Assembly: GCF_048773025.1 (NCBI RefSeq)
Contig: NW_027413959.1
Coordinates: forward strand, 3,844,001-3,908,000
Source of the DNA: Camelus bactrianus
Lineage: Eukaryota > Chordata > Mammalia > Artiodactyla > Camelidae
Reading direction: 5' to 3'
DNA: 64,000 bases
Shown: positions 23,258 through 38,402 of the stretch, piece by piece
Numbering within the stretch: the stretch's first letter is position 1
Layout: each line of letters starts with the position of its first letter
Position numbers and translations under genes: made by a program
Notes under the pieces: model-generated
The model's input: only the letters and a program-made list of their open reading frames with translations
The model's database searches: none
Told to the model about the DNA's origin: nothing

Positions 23258-24147
23258 ATATAAGTCATATATACACCTAGAAATATTTACTCTGATTTCA
23301 CTACTTTTTCCTACCGTCTGTTTTGAAAATCATGATGTTTTTCAGAAGTAATCTCTGCAAGCGAGTTCGACCCAGTAGAATTGTAATTTCAATAGTTACC
23401 CACAAAGTGACTTTCCATGGTCCGAACATGCTAAATTCATCACGGATTTGACAAACATTCATTACTCAATTGTGTGCATGTTGATTACAGAATTTTCATC
23501 CACCATATAAGGCATATATAAACCTAGAAAACATTATTCTGAGTTCGCAGCTTTTTCCTAATGGCAGTTTAGAAAATCAGGCATCTATAGCAGGATAAAT
23601 CTCTGGTAGCATGTTCTACACATTGGACTTATAATTTACATACAGTCCCTCGCCGTGACATTCCGTGATTTAAACTTACTACTTGCACCGCAGGTTCGAC
23701 AAATATTCACTGCTGAGTTGTTAGCATGTAGATTACTGAACTTTCATCTACCATAAATGTATATATACAGCTAGAAACATGTACAAAGTATATGCAGGTT
23801 TTTCCTAACGTCAGTTTCTGAAATCAGGCAGTTTTTAAAGAAATATACTCTTGGAACTTGTTCAACCCAATAGTCATGTAATTTACATAGATTCGCTCAT
23901 CGTCAAATTCTGTGTTCTGAAAAAAACTGCATGCATTACGGTTTCGGAAAATATTCACTACAGATTTGATAGCATGTGTATTTCTGAACTTTCATCACCA
24001 TACAAGTCATATTGACACTTAGAAGCATTCTCTGAAAATTCGAAATTTTCCTAATGCCAGTTTGGAAAATGAGGCAGATTTCACAGAAAAATGCTTTTGG
24101 AGCAAGTTCTACCAAGTGGACATGTAATTTAAATGCTTTCACTCACC
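23258..24147 (+). repeat. 891-bp internal duplication, left copy (unit 7)
   Basis: Equivalent to 15685-16575; 890 bp. Confidence 0.9.
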
Positions 24148-25039
24148 ATATAAGTCATATATACACCTAGAAATATTTACTCTGATTTCACTACTTTTTC
24201 CTACCGTCTGTTTTGAAAATCATGATGTTTTTGCAGAAGTAATCTCTGCAAGCGAGTTCGACCCAGTAGAATTGTAATTTCAATAGTTACCCACAAAGTG
24301 ACTTTCCATGGTCCGAACATGCTAAATTCATCACGGATTTGACAAACATTCATTACTCAGTTGTGTGCATGTTGATTACAGAATTTTCATCCACCATATA
24401 AGGCATGTATAAACCTAGAAAACATTATTCTGAGTTCGCAGCTTTTTCCTAATGGCAGTTTAGAAAATCAGGCATCTATAGCAGGATAAATCTCTGGTAG
24501 CATGTTCTACACATTGGACTTATAATTTACATAGAGTCCCTCGCCGTGACATTCCGTGATTTAAACTTACTACTTGCACCGCAGGTTCGACAAATATTCA
24601 CTGCTGAGTTGTTAGCATGTAGATTACTGAACTTTCATCTACCATAAATGTATATATACAGCTAGAAACATGTACAAAGTATATGCAGGTTTTTCCTAAC
24701 GTCAGTTTCTGAAATCAGGCAGTTTTTAAAGAAATATACTCTTGGAACTTGTTCAACCCAATAGTCATGTAATTTACATAGATTCGCTCATCGTCAAATT
24801 CTGTGTTCTGAAAAAAACTGCATGCATTACGGTTTCAGAAAATATTCACTACAGATTTGTTAGCATGTGTATTTCTGAACTTTCATCACCATACAAGTCA
24901 TATTGACACTTAGAAGCATTCTCTGAAAATTCGAATTTTTTCCTAATGCCAGTTTGGAAAATGAGGCAGATTTCACAGAAAAATGCTTTTGGAGCAAGTT
25001 CTACCAAGTGGACATGTAATTTAAATGCTTTCACTCACC
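24148..25039 (+). repeat. 891-bp internal duplication, right copy (unit 7)
   Basis: Equivalent to 16576-17467, with the same CACC join. TTTCAGAAAAT near 24,835 replaces TTTCGGAAAAT. Confidence 0.9.
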
Positions 25040-26038
25040 GTGACATTTCATGTTCCGAACACGCTACATGCATCACTGATTCGACAAACATTCTTTATTG
25101 AGTGGTGAACATGTGTATTACCAAACTTTCACCCACCATACAATGTGTATTTACACATAGAAACATTTATTCTTATTTAGTAGATTTCTCCTTATGTCAG
25201 TTCATAAAATCATGCAGTTTTCGCAGAAAAATTCTCTTGGAGCGAGTACTACCCAATAGACATGTAATTTACATTTTTCCCCTCACTGAGACATTCCATG
25301 TTCTGAACATGCTACATGCATCACAGATTCAGAAAGCATTCATTACTGTGTTACGAGCATGTGCATTACAAACTTTCATCCACCACACAAGACATATTAG
25401 TACCTAGAAACATTAACTCTGAGTTCGCAGCAATTTCCTAATAGCAGTTTTGAAAATTAGGCATTTTTCTAAGTAAAAACTGTTGGAGCGATTTCTACCC
25501 ACTAGACATGTAATTTACATAGATTCCATTGCTGTGAAATTACGTCTTTCGTACACGCTACATGCATAACGGATTCGACAAATATTCACTGCAAATGTGT
25601 TTGCATGTGGATTACCGAACTTTCAACACAATAAAAGGCATAGTGACACTTAGAAGCATTTTATCTGATTTCACAGTGTTTTCCAAACGCCAGTTATGAA
25701 AATGCGGCAGATTTCGCAGCAAAAAGCTCTTGGAGCGAATTCTAACCAAGAGACTTGTAATTTACATAGATTCGCTCACCGGGAAATTCCGTGTTCTGAA
25801 CACGCTACGTGCATCTCTGATTCCACAAATATTCACTACAGAGTTATTAGCATATGTTTTACCGTACTTTCATCCACCATAGAAGGCATACTGACACTTA
25901 CAAGCATTTTCTCATTTTTTGAAAGTATTACCTAAAGCCAGTTTCAAAAATGAGGCAGTTTTCATAGAAAAATATTCTTGGAGAGAGTTCTACACAATAG
26001 ACATGTAATTTACATAGATTCTCTCACCGTCAAAATCT

Positions 26039-29007
26039 GTGTTCTGACAAAGATGCATGCATCAAGGTTTCGACAAGTATTCACTACAGATTTGTTAGCA
26101 TGTGCATTTCTGATCTTTCATCCACATACAAGTCATATTGACACTTAGAAGCATTTTCTCAGATTTCGAATATATTTCCTACTGCCAGTTTTGGAAGTGA
26201 GGCAGATTTTGCAGAAAAATGCTTTTGGGGCGAGTTCTACCCAATGGACATGAAATTTAAATGCTTCCGCTCATCGAGAAATTCCGTGTTCCAAACATGC
26301 TATGTGCTTCACGGATTCGACAAACACTCTTTAATGAGTTGTGAACATTAGTATTACCGAATTTTCATCCACCAAACAAGGCATATTTACACGTAGAAAG
26401 ACTTTTTCAGATTTAGTAGATATCTCCTAATGTCAGTTTCTGAAATCATGCAGTTTATGCAAAAAAATTCTCTTGGAGCGAGTTCTACTCAATAGACATG
26501 TAATTTACATTTTTTCCCTCAGTATGATATTCTGTGATCTGAACACGCAACATGCATCACTGATTCGAAAAATAACTTTAAGGAGTTGTGAGCATGAGGA
26601 TTACCAAACTGTCATCTGCCATAAAAGGCATATTTACACCTAGAAACCATTACTCTGAGTTCGCAGTGTTTTCCAAATATCACTTTTGAATGTGAGGAAG
26701 TTTTTGTAGAAAAATGCTCTTGGAGTGACTTCTACACAATAGACATGTAATTTACATAGATTGTCTGACCGTGAAATTCCGTGTTCCGAGAAAGCTGCAT
26801 GCATCAAAGAATCGACACAAATTCACTACAGATTTGTTAGCATGTGGATTACTGATCTTTCATCCACCATTAAAGTCATATTGCACTTAGAAACATTTTC
26901 TCAAATTTCGAACTCTTTTCCTTATGCCAGTTTTGAAAATGAGGCAGATTTCACAGAAAAATACTTTTGGAGTGAGTTCTACCCAATAAATATGTAATTT
27001 ACAAACTTTCTTTCACCATGATATTCTGTGTTCTGAATATGATACGTGCATCACGGATTCGACAAACATTTTTTAATGAGTTGTGAACATGTGGATTACC
27101 AAACTTTCATCCACCAAACATGGCATATTTACACCTAGAAATGTTTCTCCTCGTTTGCAGATTTGTCCTAATGCCCGTTGCAAATAACAGGCAGATTTCA
27201 CAGGAAAATTCTCTTCGATCATGTTCTATCCAATAGACATGAAATTTACAATGTTTCACTTACCATGACATTCCATGTTCATAACACGCTACATGCATAT
27301 TGGATTTAGAAATCATTCATGACTGAATTGTGAGCATGTGGATTTCTGAACTTTCAACCACCATACAAGGTATATTTACACCTAGAATTATTGACTCTGC
27401 TTTCACAGCTTTTTCCTAACTTCAGTTTCAAAAATCATGAAGTTTTCGCAGAAAAAACATCTTCATGCGAGTTCTACTCAGTAGAATTCTAATTTAAATA
27501 GTTTCCCTCAAAGTGACTTTCCATTTTCTGAACACGCTACATGCATCACGGATTTGACAAACATTCATTACTCAGTTGTGTGCATGTGGATTACAGAACT
27601 TTCATCCACCATACAAGGCATAAATACACCTAGAAATATTTACTCTGATTTCACAGATTTTTCCTAACGTCAGTCTCGAAAATCATAAAGATTTCTCAGA
27701 AAAAATCTCTGCATGTGAGTTCTACCCATTAGAATTGCAATTTCAATTGTTTCCCACAAAGTGACTTTCCGTGGTCCGAACACACTGCATTCATCACGGA
27801 TTTGACAAACATTCATTAGTCAGTTGTGTGCCTGTGATTTACGGAACTTTCATCCACCATATAATGCATATATACACCTTGAAAATATTATTCTGATTTT
27901 GAAGCTTTTTCCTAACTGCAGTTTAGAATATCAGGCAACTTTTGCAGGATAATTCTCTTGTAGAGTGTTCTACACAATAGACATGTAATTTACATAGATC
28001 CCCTCGCCGTGACATACCGTGCTCCAAACATGCTACATGCACCGCAGTTCGACAAATATTAACTGCTGAGTTGTTAGCATGTGGATTAATGTACTTTCAT
28101 CTACCATACAATGTATATATATACAGCTAGAAGCATGTACTCAGTATTTGCAGATATTTCTTAATGCCAGTTTCGAAAATAAGACCGTTTTCACAGAAAA
28201 ATCCTCTTGGAGTGAGTTCTATCCAATAGACTTGTAATTTACATAGTTTCAGTTACCATGACATTCAGATTTCCGAATACATTACATGCATCACAGATTC
28301 TACAACATTCTTTATTGAGTGTAAGCATGTGCTTTACAAACTTTCATCCACCACACAAGACATATTAGCACCTAGAAACATTAACTCTGAGTTCGCAGCA
28401 ATTTCCTAATAGCAGTTTTGAAAATTAAGCATTTTTCTAAGGAAAAAAGTGTTGGAGCGATTTCTACCCACTAGGCATGTAATTTACATAGATTCCATTG
28501 CTGTGAAATTACGTCTTTCGAACACGCTACATGCATAACGGATTTGACAAATATTCACTACAAATGTGTTTGCATGTGGATTACCGAACTTTCAACACAA
28601 TAAAAGGCATAGTGACACTTAGAATCATTTTCTCTGATTTCACAGAGATTTCCAATCGCCAGATTCCAAAATGCAGCAGATTTCACAGCAAAAAGCTCTT
28701 GGAGCAAGTTCTACCCAAGAGACATGCAATTTACATAGATTCACTCACCGTGAAACTCCGTGTTCTGAACATGCTACATGCATCTCAGATTCCACAAATA
28801 TTCACTACAGAGTTATTAGCATATGTTTTACCGTACTTTCATCCACCATAGAAGGCATACTGACACTTACAAGCATTTTCTCATTTTTTGAAAGTTTTAC
28901 CTAAAGCCAGTTTCAAAAATGAGGCAGTTTTCACAGAAAAATATTCTTGGAGAGAGTTCTTCACAATAGACATGTAATTTACATAGATTCTCTCACCGTC
29001 AAAATCT
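26039..29007 (+). repeat. HOR unit 8, type C 12-mer
   Basis: 2969 bp, alpha subtype as unit 4. Its m12 starts with ATTCAGATTTCCG near 28,265, a block variant found otherwise only in unit 13 near 46,873. Confidence 0.91.
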
Positions 29008-30829
29008 GTGTTCTGACAAATTTGCATGCATCAAGGTTTCGACAAGTATTCACTACAGATTTGTTAGCATGTGCATTTCTGATCTTTCATCCACATACAA
29101 GTCATATTGACACTTAGAAGCATTTTCTCAGATTTCGAATATATTTCCTACTGCCAGTTTTGGAAGTGAGGCAGATTTTGCAGAAAAATGCTTTTGGAGC
29201 GAGTTCTACCCAATGGACATGAAATTTAAATGCTTCCGCTCATCGAGAAATTCCGTGTTCCAAACGTGCTATGTGCATCACGGATTCGACAAACACTCTT
29301 TAATGAGTTGTGAACATTAGTATTACCGAATTTTCATCCACCAAACAAGGCATATTTACACGTAGAAAGATTTTTTCAAATTTAGTAGATATCTCCTAAT
29401 GTCAGTTTCTGAAATCATGCAGTTTATGCAAAAGAATTCTCTTGGAGCGAGTTCTACTCAATAGACATGTAATTTAAATTTTTTCCCTCAGTATGATATT
29501 CCGTGATCTGAACACGCAACATGCATCACTGATTCGAAAATTAATCTTTAAGGAGTTGTGAGCATGAGGATTACCAAACTGTCATCTGCCATAAAAGGCA
29601 TATTTACACCTAGAAACCATTACTCTGAGTTTGCAGTGTTTTCCAAATGTCAGTTTTGAATGTGAGGTAGTTTTTGCAGAAAAATGCTCTTGGAGTGAGT
29701 TCTACACAATAGACATGTAATTTACATAGATTGGCTCACCGTGAAATTCCGTGTTCCGAGAAAGCTGCATGCATCACAGAATCGACACAAATTCACTACA
29801 GATTTGTTAGCATGTGGATTACCGTACTTTCATCCACCATACAAGGCATAATGGCGCTTACAAGCATTTTCTCATTTTTTGAAAGTTTTTCCTAACGCCA
29901 GTTTCGAAAATGAGGCAGTTTTCACCGAAAAATTCTCTTGCAGAGAGTTCTACACAGTAGACATTTGATTTACATAGGTTCGATCTCCGTCAAATTCTGT
30001 GTTCCGAGAAAGTTGCATGCATAACAGTTTCGACAAATATTCACTACAGAATTTTTTAGCATGTGGATTACTGTACTTTCATCCACCATTAAAGTCATAT
30101 TTGCCTTAGAAACATTTTCTCAGATTTCGAACTCTTTTCCTTATGCCAGTTTTGAAAATGAGGCAGATTTCACAGAAAAATACTTTTGGAGTGAGTTCTA
30201 CCCAATAAATATGTAATTTACAAAGTTTCTTTCACCATGATATTCTGTGTTCTGAATATGATACGTGCATCACGGTTTCGACAAACATTTTTAATGAGTT
30301 GTGTACATGTGGATTACCAAACTTTCATCCACCAAACATGGCATATTTACACCTAGAAATGTTTCTCCTCTTTTGCAGATTTGTCCTAATGCCCGTTGCA
30401 AATAACAGGCAGATTTCACAGGAAAATCCTCTTCGATCGTGTTCTATCCAATAGACATGAAATTTACAATGTTTCACTTACCATGACATTCCGTGTTCAT
30501 AACACGCTACATGCATACTGGATTCATAAAACATTCATTACTGATTCGAGAGCATGTGGATTTCCGAAATTTAATCCACCATACAAGGCATATTTACACC
30601 TAGAAATATTTACTCGGCTTTCACAGCTTTTTCCTAATTTCAGGTTTTAAAATCATGAAGTTTTCTCAGGAAAAAACCTCTTCAAGCGAGTTCTATCCAG
30701 AGGAATTGTAATTTAAGCAGTTTCCCTCAAAGTGACTTTCCGTTTTCTGAACATGCTTCATGCATCACGGATTTGACAAACGTTAATTACTCAGTTGTGT
30801 GCATGTGGATGACAGAACTTTCATCCACC

Positions 30830-31720
30830 ATATAAGTCATATATACACCTAGAAATATTTACTCTGATTTCACTACTTTTTCCTACCGTCTGTTTTGAAA
30901 ATCATGATGTTTTTGCAGAAGTAATCTCTGCAAGCGAGTTCGACCCAGTAGAATTGTAATTTCAATAGTTACCCACAAAGTGACTTTCCATGGTCCGAAC
31001 ATGCTAAATTCATCACGGATTTGACAAACATTCATTACTCAATTGTGTGCATGTTGATTACAGAATTTTCATCCACCATATAAGGCATATATAAACCTAG
31101 AAAACATTATTCTGAGTTCGCAGCTTTTTCCTAATGGCAGTTTAGAAAATCAGGCATCTATAGCAGGATAAATCTCTGGTAGCATGTTCTACACATTGGA
31201 CTTATAATTTACATAGAGTCCCTCGCCGTGACATTCCGTGATTTAAACTTACTACTTGCACCACAGGTTCGACAAATATTCACTGCTGAGTTGTTAGCAT
31301 GTAGATTACTGAACTTTCATCTACCATAAATGTATATATACAGCTAGAAACATGTACAAAGTATATGCAGGTTTTTCCTAACGTCAGTTTCTGAAATCAG
31401 GCAGTTTTTAAAGAAATATACTCTTGGAACTTGTTCAACCCAATAGTCATGTAATTTACATAGATTCGCTCATCGTCAAATTCTGTGTTCTGAAAAAAAC
31501 TGCGTGCATTACGGTTTCGGAAAATATTCACTACAGATTTGATAGCATGTGTATTTCTGAACTTTCATCACCATACAAGTCATATTGACACTTAGAAGCA
31601 TTCTCTGAAAATTCGAAATTTTCCTAATGCCAGTTTGGAAAATGAGGCAGATTTCACAGAAAAATGCTTTTGGAACAAGTTCTACCAAGTGGACATGTAA
31701 TTTAAATGCTTTCACTCACC
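30830..31720 (+). repeat. 891-bp internal duplication, left copy (unit 9)
   Basis: Equivalent to 15685-16575. Confidence 0.9.
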
Positions 31721-32612
31721 ATATAAGTCATATATACACCTAGAAATATTTACTCTGATTTCACTACTTTTTCCTACCGTCTGTTTTGAAAATCATGATG
31801 TTTTTGCAGAAGTAATCTCTGCAAGCGAGTTCGACCCAGTAGAATTGTAATTTCAATAGTTACCCACAAAGTGACTTTCCATGGTCCGAACATGCTAAAT
31901 TCATCACGGATTTGACAAACATTCATTACTCAGTTGTGTGCATGTTGATTACAGAATTTTCATCCACCATATAAGGCATGTATAAACCTAGAAAACATTA
32001 TTCTGAGTTCGCAGCTTTTTCCTAATGGCAGTTTAGAAAATCAGGCATCTATAGCAGGATAAATCTCTGGTAGCATGTTCTACACATTGGACTTATAATT
32101 TACATAGAGTCCCTCGCCGTGACATTCCGTGATTTAAACTTACTACTTGCACCGCAGGTTCGACAAATATTCACTGCTGAGTTGTTAGCATGTAGATTAC
32201 TGAACTTTCATCTACCATAAATGTATATATACAGCTAGAAACATGTACAAAGTATATGCAGGTTTTTCCTAACGTCAGTTTCTGAAATCAGGCAGTTTTT
32301 AAAGAAATATACTCTTGGAACTTGTTCAACCCAATAGTCATGTAATTTACATAGATTCGCTCATCGTCAAATTCTGTGTTCTGAAAAAAACTGCATGCAT
32401 TACGGTTTCGGAAAATATTCACTACAGATTTGTTAGCATGTGTATTTCTGAACTTTCATCACCATACAAGTCATATTGACACTTAGAAGCATTCTCTGAA
32501 AATTCGAATTTTTTCCTAATGCCAGTTTGGAAAATGAGGCAGATTTCACAGAAAAATGCTTTTGGAGCAAGTTCTACCAAGTGGACATGTAATTTAAATG
32601 CTTTCACTCACC
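31721..32612 (+). repeat. 891-bp internal duplication, right copy (unit 9)
   Basis: Equivalent to 16576-17467, with an identical join. Confidence 0.9.
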
Positions 32613-33612
32613 GTGACATTTCATGTTCCGAACACGCTACATGCATCACTGATTCGACAAACATTCTTTATTGAGTGGTGAACATGTGTATTACCAAACT
32701 TTCACCCACCATACAATGTGTATTTACACATAGAAACATTTATTCTTATTTAGTAGATTTCTCCTTACGTCAGTTCCTAAAATCATGCAGTTTTCGCAGA
32801 AAAATTCTCTTGGAGCGAGTACTACCCAATAGACATGTAATTTACATTTTTTCCCTCACTGAGACATTCCATGTTCTGAACATGCTACATGCATCACAGA
32901 TTCAGAAAGCATTCATTACTGTGTTACGAGCATGTGCATTACAAACTTTCATCCACCACACAAGACATATTAGCACCTAGAAACATTAACTCTGAGTTCG
33001 CAGAAATTTCCTGATAGCAGTTTTGAAAATTAGGCATTTTTCTAAGGAAAAAACTGTTGGAGCGATTTCTACCCACTAGACATGTAATTTACATAGATTC
33101 CATTGCTGTGAAATTACGTCTTTCGTACACGCTACATGCATAACGGATTCGACAAATATTCACTACAAATGTGTTTGCATGTGGATTACCGAACTTTCAA
33201 CACAATAAAAGGCATAGTGACACTTAGAAGCATTTTCTCTGATTTCACAGTGTTTTCCAAACGCCAGTTTTGAAAATGCGGCAGATTTCGCAGCAAAAAG
33301 CTCTTGGAGCGAATTCTAACCAAGAGACTTGTAATTTACATAGATTCGCTCACCGGGAAATTCCGTGTTCTGAACACGCTACGTGCATCTCGGATTCCAC
33401 AAATATTCACTACAGAGTTATTAGCATATGTTTTACCGTACTTTCATCCACCATAGAAGGCATACTGAAACTTACAAGCATTTTCTCATTTTTTGAAAGT
33501 TTTACCTAAAGCCAGTTTCAAAAATGAGGCAGTTTTCATAGAAAAATATTCTTGGAGAGAGTTCTACACAATAGACATGTAATTTACATAGATTCTCTCA
33601 CCGTCAAAATCT

Positions 33613-36580
33613 GTGTTCTGACAAAGATGCATGCATCAAGGTTTCGACAAGTATTCACTACAGATTTGTTAGCATGTGCATTTCTGATCTTTCATCCACA
33701 TACAAGTCATATTGACACTTAGAAGCATTTTCTCAGATTTCGAATATATTTCCTACTGCCAGTTTTGGAAGTGAGGCAGATTTTGCAGAAAAATGCTTTT
33801 GGGGCGAGTTCTACCCAATGGACATGAAATTTAAATGCTTCCGCTCATCGAGAAATTCCGTGTTCCAAACATGCTATGTGCTTCACGGATTCGACAAACA
33901 CTCTTTAATGAGTTGTGAACATTAGTATTACCGAATTTTCATCCACCAAACAAGGCATATTTACACGTAGAAAGACTTTTTCAGATTTAGTAGATATCTC
34001 CTAATGTCAGTTTCTGAAATCATGCAGTTTATGCAAAAAAATTCTCTTGGAGCGAGTTCTACTCAATAGACATGTAATTTACATTTTTTCCCTCAGTATG
34101 ATATTCTGTGATCTGAACACGCAACATGCATCACTGATTCGAAAAATAACTTTAAGGAGTTGTGAGCATGAGGATTACCAAACTGTCATCTGCCATAAAA
34201 GGCATATTTACACCTAGAAACCATTACTCTGAGTTCGCAGTGTTTTCCAAATATCACTTTTGAATGTGAGGAAGTTTTTGCAGAAAAATGCTCTTGGAGT
34301 GACTTCTACACAATAGACATGTAATTTACATAGATTGTCTGACCGTGAAATTCCGTGTTCCGAGAAAGCTGCATGCATCAAAGAATCGACACAAATTCAC
34401 TACAGATTTGTTAGCATGTGGATTACTGATCTTTCATCCACCATTAAAGTCATATTGCACTTAGAAACATTTTCTCAAATTTCGAACTCTTTTCCTTATG
34501 CCAGATTGAAAATGAGGCAGATTTCACAGAAAAATACTTTTGGAGTGAGTTCTACCCAATAAATATGTAATTTACAAACTTTCTTTCACCATGATATTCT
34601 GTGTTCTGAATATGATACGTGCATCACGGATTCGACAAACATTTTTTAATGAGTTGTGAACATGTGGATTACCAAACTTTCATCCACCATACATGGCATA
34701 TTTACACCTAGAAATGTTTCTCCTCATTTGCAGATTTGTCCTAATGCCCGTTGCAAATAACAGGCAGATTTCACAGGAAAATTCTCTTCGATCGTGTTCT
34801 ATCCAATAGACATGAAATTTACAATGTTTCACTTACCATGACATTCCATGTTCATAACACGCTACATGCATATTGGATTTAGAAATCATTCATGACTGAA
34901 TTGTGAGCATGTGGATTTCTGAACTTTCAACCACCATACAAGGTATATTTACACCTAGAATTATTGACTCTGCTTTCACAGCTTTTTCCTAACTTCAGTT
35001 TCAAAAATCATGAAGTTTTCGCAGAAAAAACATCTTCATGCGAGTTCTACTCAGTAGAATTGTAATTTAAATAGTTTCCCTCAAAGTGACTTTCCATTTT
35101 CTGAACACGCTACATGCATCACGGATTTGACAAACATTCATTACTCAGTTGTGTGCATGTGGATTACAGAACTTTCATCCACCATACAAGGCATAAATAC
35201 ACCTAGAAATATTTACTCTGATTTCACAGATTTTTCCTAACGTCAGTCTCGAAAATCATAAAGATTTCTCAGAAAAAATCTCTGCATGTGAGTTCTACCC
35301 ATTAGAATTGCAATTTCAATTGTTTCCCACAAAGTGACTTTCCGTGGTCCGAACACACTGCATTCATCACGGATTTGACAAACATTCATTAGTCAGTTGT
35401 GTGCCTGTGATTTACGGAACTTTCATCCACCATATAATGCATATATACACCTTGAAAATATTATTCTGATTTTGAAGCTTTTTCCTAACTGCAGTTTAGA
35501 ATATCAGGCAACTTTTGCAGGATAATTCTCTTGTAGAGTGTTCTACACAATAGACATGTAATTTACATAGATCCCCTCGCCGTGACATACCGTGCTCCAA
35601 ACATGCTACATGCACCGCAGTTCGACAAATATTAACTGCTGAGTTGTTAGCATGTGGATTAATGTACTTTCATCTACCATACAATGTATATATATACAGC
35701 TAGAAGCATGTACTCAGTATTTGCAGATATTTCTTAATGCCAGTTTCGAAAATAAGACCGTTTTCACAGAAAAATCCTCTTGGAGTGAGTTCTATCCAAT
35801 AGACTTGTAATTTACATAGTTTCAGTTACCATGACATTCCGTGTTCCGAATACATTACATGCATCACAGATTCTACAACATTCTTTATTGAGTGTAAGCA
35901 TGTGCTTTACAAACTTTCATCCACCACACAAGACATATTAGCACCTAGAAACATTAACTCTGAGTTCGCAGCAATTTCCTAATAGCAGTTTTGAAAATTA
36001 AGCATTTTTCTAAGGAAAAAAGTGTTGGAGCGATTTCTACCCACTAGGCATGTAATTTACATAGATTCCATTGCTGTGAAATTACGTCTTTCGAACACGC
36101 TACATGCATAACGGATTTGACAAATATTCACTACAAATGTGTTTGCATGTGGATTACCGAACTTTCAACACAATAAAAGGCATAGTGACACTTAGAATCA
36201 TTTTCTCTGATTTCACAGAGATTTCCAATCGCCAGATTCCAAAATGCAGCAGATTTCACAGCAAAAAGCTCTTGGAGCAAGTTCTACCCAAGAGACATGT
36301 AATTTACATAGATTCACTCACCGTGAAACTCAGTGTTCTGAACATGCTACATGCATCTCAGATTCCACAAATATTCACTACAGAGTTATTAGCATATGTT
36401 TTACCGTACTTTCATCCACCATAGAAGGCATACTGACACTTACAAGCATTTTCTCATTTTTTGAAAGTTTTACCTAAAGCCAGTTTCAAAAATGAGGCAG
36501 TTTTCACAGAAAAATATTCTTGGAGAGAGTTCTACACAATAGACATGTAATTTACATAGATTCTCTCACCGTCAAAATCT
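33613..36580 (+). repeat. HOR unit 10, type C 12-mer
   Basis: 2968 bp, beta subtype as unit 6 (CCAGATTGAAAATG, CACCATACATGG). Confidence 0.91.
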
Positions 36581-38402
36581 GTGTTCTGACAAATTTGCAT
36601 GCATCAAGGTTTCGACAAGTATTCACTACAGATTTGTTAGCATGTGCATTTCTGATCTTTCATCCACATACAAGTCATATTGACACTTAGAAGCATTTTC
36701 TCAGATTTCGAATATATTTCCTACTGCCAGTTTTGAAAGTGAGGCAGATTTTGCAGAAAAATGCTTTTGGAGCGAGTTCTACCCAATGGACATGAAATTT
36801 AAATGCTTCCGCTCATCGAGAAATTCCGTGTTCCAAACGTGCTATGTGCATCACGGATTCGACAAACACTCTTTAATGAGTTGTGAACATTAGTATTACC
36901 GAATTTTCATCCACCAAACAAGGCATATTTACACGTAGAAAGACTTTTTCAGATTTAGTAGATATCTCCTAATGTCAGTTTCTGAAATCATGCAGTTTAT
37001 GCAAAAGAATTCTCTTGGAGCGAGTTCTACTCAATAGACATGTAATTTACATTTTTTCCCTCAGTATGATATTCCGTGATCTGAACACGCAACATGCATC
37101 ACTGATTCGAAAATTAATCTTTAAGGAGTTGTGAGCATGAGGATTACCAAACTGTCATCTGCCATAAAAGGCATATTTACACCTAGAAACCATTACTCTG
37201 AGTTTGCAGTGTTTTCCAAATGTCAGTTTTGAATGTGAGGTAGTTTTTGCAGAAAAATGCTCTTGGAGTGAGTTCTACACAATAGACATGTAATTTACAT
37301 AGATTGTCTGACCGTGAAATTCCGTGTTCCGAGAAAGCTGCATGCATCACAGAATCGACACAAATTCACTACAGATTTGTTAGCATGTGGATTACCGTAC
37401 TTTCATCCACCATACAAGGCATAATGGTGCTTACAAGCATTTTCTCATTTTTTGAAAGTTTTTCCTAACGCCAGTTTCGAAAATGAGGCAGTTTTCACCG
37501 AAAAATTCTCTTGCAGAGAGTTCTACACAGTAGACATTTGATTTACATAGGTTCGATCTCCGTCAAATTCTGTGTTCCGAGAAAGTTGCATGCATAACAG
37601 TTTCGACAAATATTCACTACAGAATTTTTTAGCATGTGGATTACTGTACTTTCATCCACCATTAAAGTCATATTTGCCTTAGAAACATTTTCTCAGATTT
37701 CGAACTCTTTTCCTTATGCCAGTTTTGAAAATGAGGCAGATTTCACAGAAAAATACTTTTGGAGTGAGTTCTACCCAATAAATATGTAATTTACAAAGTT
37801 TCTTTCACCATGATATTCTGTGTTCTGAATATGATACGTGCATCACGGTTTCGACAAACATTTTTAATGAGTTGTGTACATGTGGATTACCAAACTTTCA
37901 TCCACCAAACATGGCATATTTACACCTAGAAATGTTTCTCCTCTTTTGCAGATTTGTCCTAATGCCCGTTGCAAATAACAGGCAGATTTCACAGGAAAAT
38001 CCTCTTCGATCGTGTTCTATCCAATAGACATGAAATTTACAATGTTTCACTTACCATGACATTCCGTGTTCATAACACGCTACATGCATACTGGATTCAT
38101 AAAACATTCATTACTGATTCGAGAGCATGTGGATTTCCGAAATTTAATCCACCATACAAGGCATATTTACACCTAGAAATATTTACTCGGCTTTCACAGC
38201 TTTTTCCTAATTTCAGGTTTTAAAATCATGAAGTTTTCTCAGGAAAAAACCTCTTCAAGCGAGTTCTATCCAGAGGAATTGTAATTTAAGCAGTTTCCCT
38301 CAAAGTGACTTTCCGTTTTCTGAACATGCTTCATGCATCACGGATTTGACAAACGTTAATTACTCAGTTGTGTGCATGTGGATGACAGAACTTTCATCCA
38401 CC

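Larger units (their letters stand above)
10040..25184. repeat. 15,145-bp tandem duplication, left copy
   Basis: Spans the tail of unit 3, units 4, 5 and 6, and unit 7 up to its switch. The boundary is placed between 10,029 and 10,049 from informative differences in n12. Confidence 0.85.
21436..26038 (+). repeat. HOR unit 7, type D
   Basis: Order as unit 5, 4603 bp. Mosaic: the left part has its own variants shared with unit 11, and from about 25,195 it matches unit 3 (TTATGTCAGTTCATAAAATC, TTAGTACCTAG, CTAAGTAAAAACTG). A G is missing near 23,342 (TGTTTTTCAGAAG). Confidence 0.91.
21436..29007 (+). repeat. 7.57-kb super-repeat copy 2 (units 7+8)
   Basis: D plus C, 7572 bp. The second part of its D unit and its C unit match units 3 and 4 better than units 5 and 6, which reveals the 15,145-bp duplication. 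Confidence 0.91.
29008..33612 (+). repeat. HOR unit 9, type D
   Basis: 4605 bp. Shares CAAACGTGC, TTTCAAATTTAG and TAATTTAAATTTTTTCC with unit 5. Own changes include GATTTTTTCAAATTT (near 29,370), CTGCGTGCATTAC (near 31,501) and TTTTGGAACAAG (near 31,669). Confidence 0.91.
29008..36580 (+). repeat. 7.57-kb super-repeat copy 3 (units 9+10)
   Basis: D plus C, 7573 bp. Matches copy 1 at a distance of 15,145 bp in private variants. Confidence 0.91.
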
